Shown: piece after piece, positions 12,701 through 24,700 of the stretch
Position numbering within the stretch: the stretch's first letter is position 1
Layout of the letters: each line of letters starts with the position of its first letter
From: Channallabes apus
Lineage: Eukaryota; Chordata; Actinopteri; Siluriformes; Clariidae
Assembly: GCA_030522415.1 (NCBI GenBank)
Contig: CM060127.1
Coordinates: 15,048,646-15,112,645, forward strand
Reading direction: 5' to 3'
DNA: 64,000 bases
Notes under the pieces: model-generated
Databases searched by the model: none
Seen by the model: the letters and a program-made list of their open reading frames with translations, nothing else
What the model was told of the DNA's origin: nothing
Position numbers and translations under genes: made by a program

Positions 12701-15700
12701 TGTCTGTGTGAGATAGAGAGAGAAAACAAAAGAGACTGTGTGTTAAGATATTTTAACAAGAATATATTTTATATCAAAATCATGGAAGCATTAAGTAGGA
12801 GTTATGACTGTTCTGAACTGACCTGATCTTAAAATTAGGATCATTTTAAATAAAAAGAGAGTTTGTTCAGTACAATGCTTATTTCAAATGGGTTAGAAAA
12901 AGATCCACCAAATCATCTATCACGTATTGCTTCTGTATAAGCAACTTATACATATAAAAGTGCAGCTGTTGACATAGTGAAATCTTAAGGCATATAAATG
13001 ATAAGACATCCCTTTAATGTTTATGGAAGGAGTCTCCAGTGTCAGTGCTTTGTAACAGTCTGCACATGCTTGCTGTGAGTGTTGTGTATTTATTTGTGTG
13101 AGTCACTCTGATCTTCTCATGGTTTCAGGGTGCTCAGGGGATGCCTGGTGGAGTCGGCCAGCCTGGTTTAGTAGGAGAGAAGGTAAGCAAGGATGGCTGA
13201 ATACATTTGCATTTGTGTTATTTACTGTATACCTATATATTTACTGAAACTTCAAAATCATACAGATCAAAAATAAAATATTACAATCATTTATATGCAA
13301 TAAAATGAAAATTCTTAGTCAGAACTGAGCCTGAAAGTCAGGACACACTGTATGAAAATTGGCAAACTGTATATTATAATTATTTTACTTAATTAGGTTT
13401 TCAACATTTACAGCAAGGATTAATTGATGCTTAATTAAATAACCACAAGGTAACATATAAGAGTGTATTACTGTAATGTCGGTTCTTTGATTATACCCTT
13501 ACTGCTAAAGTCATTATTTATGCTACAAAAACAAAATCATAAATTCCTTACTAATATTTTGTATCATGTTTTGGTTTCAAAAGAATACACTTTAAGTATG
13601 GGGCACTGGTGTCTCAGTGGTAGGTATTTTGCCTGCCATGCAGAAGGCCAGTGCTAGACCCAAGCCTGGATAAAATTGGGAGGGTTGGTTCAGGAAGGGC
13701 ATCCGGCGTAATACCTGTGCCAAGGGGTTGCGGACTGGATGTGGTAACCCCTTGCTGAGAGCAACCAAAAGGCCTTCAACTGAACTTACTTTTAGTACAT
13801 ATTTACTTACTTTCCCAATCCCCTCATTTCATATTAAGGGTGAAGACGGCGAGGCTGGGAGTCCAGGAAACGTGGGGGAAACAGGACCTCCTGTGAGTTT
13901 GTTTCTTTTCTTCAGCTCAGATCCTCCTCAGTCTTCAAGATGAGTGTATAACCTTCCTCACTTGTTCTGGTTTGCAGGGCCAGAAAGGAGACGTGGGTGA
14001 GAAAGGAGACATGGGTCCCCCGGGTGCTGCTGGACCCCCAGGTATCCGAGGCCCACCCGGAGAGGATGGACCCAAAGGAAACCCGGTAAGTGTGACAAAT
14101 GTTTAAGCTAGCTTCACTAGCTGTTAACCCATAGTGGGTTTTCCACTCATCTAGTATTAGTAATAGTATTAATAGCAGCAGCAGCAGCAGTAGTAGTAGT
14201 AGTTGTACTGAAAGTAGTGATTGTATGAGTAGAGGTTGGAGGAGTATTAGTAACATCACTACAAGAAGTAGTAATACAAAGTAGTATTAGTAGTTAAAGT
14301 AGCAGTAGTCTTCTCTTTCTTTTGGCTGCTTCCGTTAGGGGTTGCCACGGCGGACCATTTGTCTCCATCTACAGTAAGCTGAAGTACTGTAGCAGTAGTA
14401 CCACTACCACTGTTTCTAATGCTACTAGTACTTGTACAACAATGGCAAATAATACCTGGATCTTAACTTCGCCTTTGTTGTACAAGTAGTAGTAGCATTA
14501 GAAATAGTGGTAGTAGTTGTATTAGTAGTAATAGTATTATTGCTAAAAGTAGTTTTTTAACCTATAATCTATTCATGTAAAAGGTACAGCATGTTGTAAT
14601 AGTAGTCAGTATTGTAGTAGTATAGTAGTATTACCACTACGAGAATTGTAATAAAGACTAGCTAGTGGTAGTAGGGGTAGTGGTAGTATTAGTAATAATA
14701 GTAGTAAAACTGGGGTTAGTCATTATACAGGGTGGGCCATTTAATTCAATTTCAATTCAATTCAGTTTTTTTTGTATAGCGCTTTTAACAATTGACATTG
14801 TCTCAAAACAGCTTTACACGATCAAAATAATTATTTAAGTTTGTATGGAATGTGAATGTGTATGAATCAAAATGGTCAGATAGTCCCTGGTGAGCAAGCC
14901 CGAGGGCGACAGTGGCAAGGAAAAACTCCCTGAGATGGTAATAGGAAGAAACCTTGAGAGGAACCAGACTCAACAGGGAACCCATCCTCATCTGGGTGAA
15001 ACAGATAGCAGGAAATTATCTGCATTTATACAGTGTTAAGTGTTAGGTTCAGCTATAATAGTTGTTGTTAATTGATGTTAAAATGGAGTCCAGTAGTTAT
15101 TGGAGAGTCAGATAGACTTGTAGAAAGTTCCAGTCCAGGACTATCAAATTGTCAAGTCCTCAGAGAAACAGCTGCCAACACCAGTCGAGGCCAGAACCGT
15201 CTTCTAAGTAGATAGAATCATCCCCAGACACCAGACGCATCCCAAAGAGACACACGGGGCATCCATGCGACGAGACCTCCAACCAGAAACGGGGCACCAG
15301 GATGGATCAGACAGGTCCGGAGGGCAGAGGGAGTCTGGATCACTGGCAGCTCAGGAACCACATGTGTAGCTCGACAGAGAGAGAGAGAGAGAGAAAGAGT
15401 GAAAGGGGGAGACAGGAGGAGAGAGGAAAGAGAAAGAGAGGGAGAAAGAGAAGAGGAGGAGAGATGGCAATTAGGTATGCTCACAGTCACAATGTATAAT
15501 GTGAATGTATATTTACTGTAGAGTGCAAGCAGGGTCTCCGGCAGGACTAACTATGACAGCATAACTAAAAGGGAGAGCCAGAAGGAAACACAAACATGAG
15601 GGCTCCCTGAGATGTAAAGCAAACAATCACCTCACCATCAACAAACCTGAGTGATCAAATGAGAGTGAGGAAGACAGCATCTAAACATACCAGTTCACCA

Positions 15701-18700
15701 TAATACTCTACGTCCATGAGTACCCCAGATCTGCTCCTTTACCTAAGGCAAATCTATTTATAAAAATGCTTGGCTAAATAAATAGGTTTTTAGCCTAGAC
15801 TTAAACACTGAGACTGTGTCTGAGTCCCGAACACTATTTGGAAGACTATTCCATAATTTTGGGGCTTTGTAAGAAAAAGCTCTGCCCCCAGCTGTGGTTT
15901 TCATAATACTGACAAGCAGCCTGCATCCTTTGACCGAAGTAGGCATGGCGGATCGTAAGACACTTGCAGTTCGCTCAGATACTGCGGTGCGAGACCATTT
16001 AATGCTTTATATGTCAAGAGTAGTATTTTAAAATCAATGCGAAATTTCACAGGGAACCAATGTAGTGAAGATAGGATAGGGGTGATGTGCTCATATCTTC
16101 TGGTTCTAGTGAGGACTCTCGCTGCTGCATTCTGGACTAGCTGAAGCTTGTTTATGCACCTAAAGGAACAACCAGACAGTAAGGCATTACAATAGTCCAA
16201 CCTAGAAGTGATAAAAGCATGAACTAGTTTTTCTGCATCGTTTAGCGACAATATATTTCTTATCTTGCCAATATTTCTGAGGTGAAAGAATGCTATCCTG
16301 GTGATATTATCTGCATGAGCTTCAAATGAAAGGCTGGAATCTATAATCACACCGAGGTCTTTTACTGTTGCACTTGATGGAACAGAAAGGCCATCTAAAG
16401 TTACGATGTGATCTAAGATTTTACTTCTAGCTGTATGCGGTCCTATGACTAGAACTTCTGTCTTATCCGGATTAAGCAGAAGGAAGTTAATTAGCATCCA
16501 ATTTCTTATGTCCTGCACACATTGCTCAACTTTAGTAAGCTGGTTTTTCAGGTTTTGTTGAGACGTATAGCTGTGTGTCGTCAGCATAACAATGAAAACT
16601 AATACCATGCTTACGGATTATGTTGCCCAGAGGAAGCATGTAAAGGGAGAAAAGCAGTGGGCCTAAAACTGAACCCTGCGGAATGCCAAACTCCACTAGA
16701 GAGCATGCAGAATAATCACCATTTAAGTCTACATACTGATAACGATCGGTCAAATAGGATCTGAGCCAGGAGAGGGCTGTACCCTTAATTCCTACTACAT
16801 TTTCTAATCTGTGAAGAAGAATAGCATGATCAATGGTGTCAAAAGCTGCACTGAGGTCGAGTAATACAATCAAATTCAAATTTTATTTGTCACATACACA
16901 GTCATACACAGTATAATATGCAGTGAAATGCTTACACGACCGCCAGTGACCTTAAAAAGAAAATAAAAGCTTGTACGTAAAATAAATAATCAATAAAAAG
17001 GAAATACTAAAGAAATAAATGTAACTAGTAAAATTAACTGTACAATAAGGGCATAATAAAATATTGCAAAATATAGAAATATAGGGGGGGGGAGTATATA
17101 TGTATATAGAATTTAAAGTGTCAGTGGTTGTGCAAATATGCATGAAAGTGACATGTGCAATTGTCCAGATGTATAAATATTTAGTGCAAGTGTGTATGAA
17201 TGTGTCCATGATTGACCAGTCAGTGTTGTGAGCTTAAAAAGATGTTATTAGTCCTGTGTGGAGGTGTGATTGAGAGACCTTATCGCCTGCGGGAAGAAGC
17301 TCCTCCTCAGCCTCTCTGTGTTGGCCTTTAGGGAGCGGAATCGCTTCCCAGACCGCAACAAAGAGAACAGTCCATTACTGGGGTGACTGAGGTCCTTCAT
17401 GATCTTCCTGGCCTTAGTCCAGCACCGCTTGCTGTAGATCGAGTGCAGGTCAGGGAGCTCAGTGCGGATGATGCGCTCGGCTGATCGCACCACCCTCTGT
17501 AGAGCTCGTCTGTCCTGCATGGTGCTGTTCCCGAACCAGGTCGTGATGTTTCCCGTCAGGATGCTCCCTATGGTGCAGGAGTAGAAGTTCCTGAGCACCT
17601 TGGAGGGCAGTCTAAAGTCTCTCAAGCGTCTGAGGTGGTACAGACGCTGCCGGGCTTTTTTCACCACGGTGTTGATGTGACAAGACCATGACAGGTCCTG
17701 CGTGATGTGAACACCGAGGTATCTGAAGCTGTCCACTCTCTCCACTGGGCTCCTGTTGATGATGGGGGTCTGGTAGCTCCTCTCCTGCTTTGTACTAAAG
17801 TCCACTATCAGCTCCTTTGTCTTACTGACGTTCAGGAGGAGATTGTTCCTCTGGCACCAGTTCTCCAGATTTCCAATCTCCTCTAGGTAATCCGACTCAT
17901 CATTGTTGGTGATCAGTCCGACCACGACGGTGTCGTCAGCAAACTTGATGATGGAGGTGGAGTTGGTAGTGGCCACGCCAACTCCTTGTTGGCTTGTAGT
18001 TGTGTAACTACAAGCGTAGTTACACAACCCTGATCAGAGGCCAATAGGAGGTCATTTACTACTTTAACGAGTGCTGTTTCTGTGCTGTGATGAGGCCTAA
18101 ATCCTGACTGATACAGTTCATGTATGCCATTTCTATGTAGATATGAGCATAGCTGCTCCGCTACTATCTTTTCCAGAATCTTAGAGATAAAGGGGAGGTT
18201 TGATATTGGCCTGTAATTGGACAGCTGACAGGGGTCGAGGTCAGGTTTCTTAATTATTGGTTTGATAACTGCTTATTTAAAAGATTTTGGAACCAATGCT
18301 GAGTGAGGAATTAATTATTCTCAACAGCGGTTCTGTTATTACTGGTACTATCTGTTTAAGAAAATGTGTCGGTATAGGATCTAATATACAGGTTGATGAA
18401 TTTGCAGAAGAGATGAGTGAAATTAGTTCATTCTCTTCAAGGGGAGTAAAGTATTCTAGATTTGAATCTGACATGGCTAGGTTAACATCTGTATCAATTA
18501 CATTGTTCGGTTTCAAAGCCTCAATTTTATGCCTGATATTTACAATTTTATTATTAAAAAAGTTCATGAAGTCCTCACTATTGCATGATGTTGTTGTGGA
18601 GATTTCTGTAGTGCTCTTATTTCTGGTTAATTTGGCTACGGTATTAAATAAAAATCTAGGATTATTTTTATTTTCTTCTATAAGAGTGGAGAGATACGTT

Positions 18701-21700
18701 GATCTAGCTACACTAAGAGCTTTCCTATAGTTCAGGATGCTCTCTTTCTATGCTATTTGAAATACTAACAATTTAGTTTGACGCCATTTACGCTCTAATT
18801 TCCGAGCGGTCTGTTTTAAAGTGCGCGTGTGATCGTTATACCAGGGAGCGAGTTTCTTATCTCTAATAATTTTTCTTTTAGCTGGAGCTACATTATCTAA
18901 GGTACAATGAAATGTCGACTCTAAATATTCAGTCGCCTGATCGAGTTCTGTGGGGTCAGACGGTAACTTAATCGAAGTTGGTAACTCTGGGAGATTACTG
19001 ATAAAACTCTGTGTGGTAGTTGATGTGAATGTACGTTTAATACGGTAGCGCGGTGCTGTGCGTACATTATCACTGTGACACACTTGAATGGAGACAAGAT
19101 AGTGATCTGAGATAATTTCAGACAGTGGAATTGTGAATACATTTCTTATACTTAATCCGAAAAATATTATTAAGTCTAAAGTGTGACCTGCTTTATGAGT
19201 GGGTCCTACTACACACTGATTTACGCCTACGGAGTCCAGTATGGACATAAATGCTGTTCTCAGAGGGTCTTCTGGATTCTCAAAATGAATGTTAAAATCT
19301 CCAGCAATTAACACTTTGTCTTTTGTCATTTATATGGATACACCTTAATAAAATGGGAATGGTTGGTGATATTAACTTCCTGTTTGTGGCACATTAGTAT
19401 ATTTGAGGGGGAAAACTTTTCAAGATGGGTGGTGACCATGGTGGCCATTTTGGATCTAACTTTTGTTTTTTCAATAGGAAGAGGGTCATGGGACACATCA
19501 AACTTATTGGGAATTTCACAAGAACGTAACTTTATTCTTTCATGAGTTATTATAACTTATTATTAATTATTATTAACTTATTATTAACTTATTATTATTA
19601 TTATTAGTTATTGTTAGTTAACTGTAATAATAGCGGATAGAGATAATTTCTATCCGCTCCTCACGTGTTAACCTCTGCAACATGTCAATGGCTGTAAACA
19701 AAGAGAAACTTGTAAATAACTCATGAAAGAATAAAGCTACGTTAAAACCAAGTACGCCGTTGTTTTTCTTGTGAAAGTCCCAATAAGTTTGATGTGTCAC
19801 ATGACACTCTTCCTATTGAAAAAACAAAAGTTGGATCCAAAATGGCCGACTTCAAAATGGCCACCATGGTCACCACCCATCTTGAAAAGTTTTCCCCCTC
19901 ACATATACTGTACTAATGTGCCACAAACAGGAGGTTATTATCACCAACCATTCCCATTTTATTAAGGTGTATCCATATAAATGACCCTGTAGTATTATTA
20001 GTAGTAGTATTAGCAGTAGTAGTAGTGGGGAAGAGAGATGCTGATAAATTCAGTCCTATTTTTTCTCTTTCTGATATCTGAGCCTCAGCTGAATCTACAC
20101 TAAACACTAATCAGAATCAGGACTATGCCTGTGTCAGCTACCTGCTTTAACAGAAACGGAGGTGACTTTTTTGTGCTAATGCAGCTTCTTTGTGCCTGAT
20201 TTTTTTTTAGCAGTAGATGATTGAAGGTCATGGTGAGAAGGTCTGCAGGTCTTAAGATTTTTTTTCTTTATTAAAGCTGTGAAATAATCACAAGTCTAAG
20301 GAATTAGCAAAACACTTCACAATCTTGAGTATACAACTCCAAGGGTTAGAGATCATGCTGTGAAAGCTAGGGCATGGGCTAATTACCCTTGTAGTTGCTG
20401 CAGTAGCATGAATGTGATAATTGATAGATATATTTTTAAATCTCCGATTGTAATATTTTGTGTGGGATGAAGCTTCAATGCGTTCTTTAAGAGGAAAGAA
20501 ATTAGCTCTATAATGTTGTTTTCACCATGTGAAAATGTCAAGACAATACCCCCAGCAAGGTTTTTGACTCATGATTTGTGTAAATGTTTCATACAAGTAC
20601 AATGTTTTCTGTAAATAAATGTTTTTATACTTCACTTCAGGGCCCTATTGGATTCCCAGGAGACCCAGGACCTCCTGGAGAGGCTGGTCCAAATGTAAGT
20701 GCCAGTAAACGCCGGCTACTTTTAGTAATTATTACTGCTGTTAGAGCATCCAATGTTTTAATTTTGTAGCATGACATGTTACTGAATTTTGTGATTCTAT
20801 AAATGTCACATTCAGGGTATTGATGGTGGACCAGGAGCAAAGGGCGATAATGGAGAGCCCGGAAAAACTGTAAGCGTTTGTAATTTGTAAATGTTAATAT
20901 ACAGTAGATTAAAGTAAAAAGTCATATAAACATGAAATAATGTTCTGGAGATATCTTTTATTGTCTACAGGGACCACCAGGGGCTTCTGGAGAACCAGGA
21001 CCCCCAGGATCACCTGGGCGGAGGGTATGTTTTTAATAACTTGTATTCTATTTATGTATAAAATTTTTGAATACATTTTAATAAACCTAGAGTATGATTT
21101 GCTTTATTCTAACAGGGTCATGTAGGTCCTGCGGGGAATGAAGGAAAGCAGGGAAAAAATGGAGACAAGGTGAACATTTCTGAATGTTTAGATTATATGT
21201 AGCACTTTTCACATATCAAACAGCATTTTTGCAATTAATGCTCTTTTTTGTCCCAGGGATCACCTGGTACAGAAGGCACAACTGGAAAGACAGGACCTGT
21301 AGGACCCCAAGGAAGTCCTGGAAGGCCGGGTCCAGAGGGACTACGTGGGATCCCAGGTCCTGCAGTAAGTGAAACACTTTGACACAAAGTATAAGTATAA
21401 GATAAGACACACCAGTATAAGGAAACCCAATATACGTGACGAGAGCTTTCCACAAACCAATATACATACCTTTGGATTATTAATACTTATGCTTTCTACT
21501 CAGGGAGAACAGGGTTTAAACGGCCCTCCTGGACAGACTGGACCGCCCGGCCCTATGGTAGGTGCTTTGACAGTTCTCTCACTCTATCTTCCACTCATAA
21601 CTGTATCTAATGTATCTTCTGGTTAATTTGAGTTGTGAGAAATGTATACTTGTGGTAAACTGAGCCTCCTTAGTTAAACGTCTTATTTGCTGTTGTAGGG

Positions 21701-24700
21701 ACCTGCTGGGCTGCCAGGACTAAAAGGAGATCCAGGCAGTAAGGGAGAGAAGGTGAGAAACTTTACTAAAGGCATCTCACTTGTTAATTAGATTATATCT
21801 GGTACCCTTCAAGGCAATTGTTTTCCTTTCTTGGGAGTTGCAAAATTGGATAGTTCAGTCCTAAACTTTTACCACAGGCAGTGCCTCACCTGTTATTGTT
21901 AATTAGATTATATCTGGCACCTTTCAAGGCATTTTTTTCTTTCTTTCATGGGAGTTGCCACATTATATCATTTGGTCTACAAGTTATTGGTGCAAGTTTT
22001 ACACCAGATGCCCTTCTGGCCACAACTGACCTATTTCTCCAGACTTGGGGCAGGCATTGAGGATTACCCACATCTCAGTGGCTAGGTAGTATTTATGGCC
22101 ATAGGGTTAAGGGCCTTGCCCAAGGGTCCAACAGTGTTGACCCTGCAGTGGTGTGGCTTAAACCCCAACTCTCATCAGCAACCCAGAGCCTCATGTGCCT
22201 GAGCCAAGACTGACGGACAAAGCTAAATTTATGTGAGAAAATTAGTATCTGCTAACATGGTATTAATTTGGCAATTATTACTCTTTGTGTATTCTGTAGG
22301 GTCATGGGGGGTTGATCGGACTCATCGGGCCTCCAGGAGACATGGGGGAGAAGGGTGACCGTGGCTTGCCTGGAAATGAAGGAATTCCTGGTCCCAAAGG
22401 AGATGGGGCACGTACAGTATACTGTATAATACATCGATCAAAAACACTGTATCATTAATTTAGGGTGCTTTCACACTAGGAACTCAAACACTTGCTAATG
22501 TGTCTGGTAAGTTAGCATATCATAAAACTCTGCTTTTCACTTGGAAAGGTTGTTTTGAGCGTGATACTGTGTACTCGGGCATGGTTTGAGTCAAATATGA
22601 AAGCCACCTGTAACTGAATACAGAAGTAGAGTGCTGTTTAGAACTCTGAACTGCACAGTCATAGCTAATAAGGAAGTAATGCATGTGAGGGTCAGTCTTG
22701 ACATTTTTGTCAAAATATCAATAATGTTAGACACAGTGCAAATGTTGCCTACAGTACCTAGTACTCTTCTCCTTCCTTACATGTATTGGTGGTTCGTAAA
22801 CCCATTTAAGTGATCTACCGTATCAGAATTTACATACACAAGTGTACTCGAGTACAGGACAGTATTACTAATGTGAAACCGGCCAGCAGGGGACAGGAAA
22901 GGGGAAGCAATCATAAATGTGTACAATGCAAAGCAATGATAACTAGTGTGAAAGCTCCCTTAGAGTCTGCATCCCTTAGTGATTAATAGTGTAAATTTGC
23001 CATGTGACATACAGGGAGCTGTTGGATCTTTTGGTCCTACCGGACCTCCTGGACCTCCTGGGCTTTCTGTAAGTACTGATCAATGCTCTTCCTAGAGTCA
23101 CATTTTCATCATTTATTTTGTTTCAGCTTCTCCCTGTGTCTCTTTTCTTGGTGTTGCTCTTGTCTATTCATCAGATGTGATCTCTTGTTCTCTGTTAGAA
23201 ACGTATTAGCATTATGCATTTTTATATCTGCTATTTTACTGAGATATGTTTTCACTCTTGATTCTGATTATGGATCCTCCATCTTTAACCCTGTCTGCAT
23301 ATGATTTGATCCTTGCCATGGAAACATTAGTGTGTATTATTAACTGTCCCTGGTGCTAAGTTTATGCGATCACAACCTTCCTCAGCTCACTGCTACATTT
23401 TAAGCATTAATATAATGGTGCAGAAATACAATTGTCTTGGTGACATGCGGTATTGAAAAGTACTAGATCTTTTTTGTCTTTGCGCTGCTTTCATATCAGG
23501 TTTTTACTCTTAACTTCAGTAAGACTCCATTGTAGCAGTTCCTTGTTTATAGGATTTTGTGATCAGACACTCTTTGCCAGAATCCCTTCAGGTGAGAGGT
23601 GTTGTAATATGTGAGTCTTGTCTGCAAAGGAAACTTCTTAACAGCCGGTGGCACAAAAAAGGTCTTAAAGAAATAGGAAGTGGAATAAAAGTTGACATTT
23701 TTATTACTTTCAATAATGTTGTGTGAATTGTTTCCATATTAAATCTTTTTTGAACATTTCTTTAGACTTGAGATAATGAATGCAAAAGTCTAGAGCTGTG
23801 GGTTCTCCAAATGGGGTTTTGTAAATGTACAGTATAGCTAGCAATGGAAATCAGCCTATAGTAAGTTATTGTATAAATCACTGTTATTTTATTATTATTA
23901 TTATTATTGTTATTATTATTATTAGTTTATCTGTCTGATCCCTTGTCTGATCCAAACCTTAGTAACTTATTAAACTGTAAAAGTAATGTTTCTAATAAAT
24001 AGCCAAACATTGTTTTATATATTTATGTACAGTAAGTTTTATGTTCATTAAAAGCCGAACGTGGAGTTTATTTTACAGTTATAGACAAATGCAGATGTGA
24101 ATATTCCTGCACTTAATTTCTCATCTTCCTATTATCAGGGTGCCATGGGTGAAAAGGGATCCAAGGGTGATGAGGTTTGTACATCTTTCTTTATATTCTT
24201 TTATTACTAGAGGCGTTCAAGTCAAAGCAGGATTTGTGATGAACGTTTTGGTAAATGAAGGCATAAAAACCAAATGACATTTGCAATAGCCTTCAAGCAT
24301 AGTGCAGACTTTTAGCTTAAGTAAAACATTGGAATGTTTTAATGAAGTCCATGCATTTGTGAAAGATGTTCCCACAGTCAAGGTGGCTTTGAGTCCACTG
24401 CAGTCATTCCTGTGAATTTTCAGCGAGTGGAACGCCTGCTCTGATAACTTTTCGCCAACTTGTAGAAGAGACACATCTGTCTGTGGGAACTGTACACACA
24501 ATCATTCACCATCACCACTTACAGTACACATTTCAAGAACTCGCCTGGGAGTTATTGCCGCATCACCTTTGGTATCCAAGCACTAGTGAAATGCTGAGAT
24601 TATACTGTATAGGTTTATATAGAGAAATAACGATAGTACTGTTATTTTGCGCAATCAATAGTCCTTTGACTTGAACACCCCTTCAATTCAAATTACCTTC

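Larger units (their letters stand above)
16871..18028 (-). mobile_element. Rex1-like LINE fragment nested in L2-type LINE
   Basis: The left edge has TCAAATTCAAATTTTATTTG and GCAGTGAAATGCTT, a 3' end also seen at 49283-49360. The minus-strand frame 17248-18027 encodes an RT from [10 protein letters not shown] through [23 protein letters not shown] and [10 protein letters not shown] to [10 protein letters not shown]. It is 5'-truncated before the FADD box. The right junction is a palindrome (17999-18028). Confidence 0.75.
14744..19326 (-). mobile_element. L2/CR1-superfamily LINE, 5'-truncated, split by second LINE
   Basis: Minus-strand non-LTR retrotransposon with CATTTA target duplications (14738-14743 and 19327-19332). 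The 3' end on the left has short TTCAA-type tail repeats and a UTR. Reading from the right: endonuclease remnant (18748-19326; [15 protein letters not shown]), RT fingers (18277-18567 and about 18031-18276), then RT palm (16532-16870; [20 protein letters not shown]) and the C-terminal region (15758-16608). Several stops and shifts; dead. A Rex1-like element interrupts it at about 16871-18028. Confidence 0.8.
14728..19989. mobile_element. Mariner-type foldback element interrupted by a LINE
   Basis: Ends are CAGGGTGGGCCATTTA (14728-14743) and its near complement ATAAATGACCCTG (ending 19989), flanked by TA (14726-14727 and 19990-19991). The remainder, 19333-19989, is two long inverted arms (19333-19560 and about 19690-19989) around a short core. 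The minus strand of the core carries the start of a transposase (ITR-proximal [14 protein letters not shown]). It is a non-autonomous deletion derivative, split after its first 16 bases by the LINE at 14744-19326. Confidence 0.75.

Noticed and set aside
22408..22425. Donor further downstream with GT in place of the GC donor
   Set aside because: Using GTAC at 22412 breaks frame, and GTAT at 22417 adds residues that break the Gly-X-Y repeat and the 108 bp exon size.
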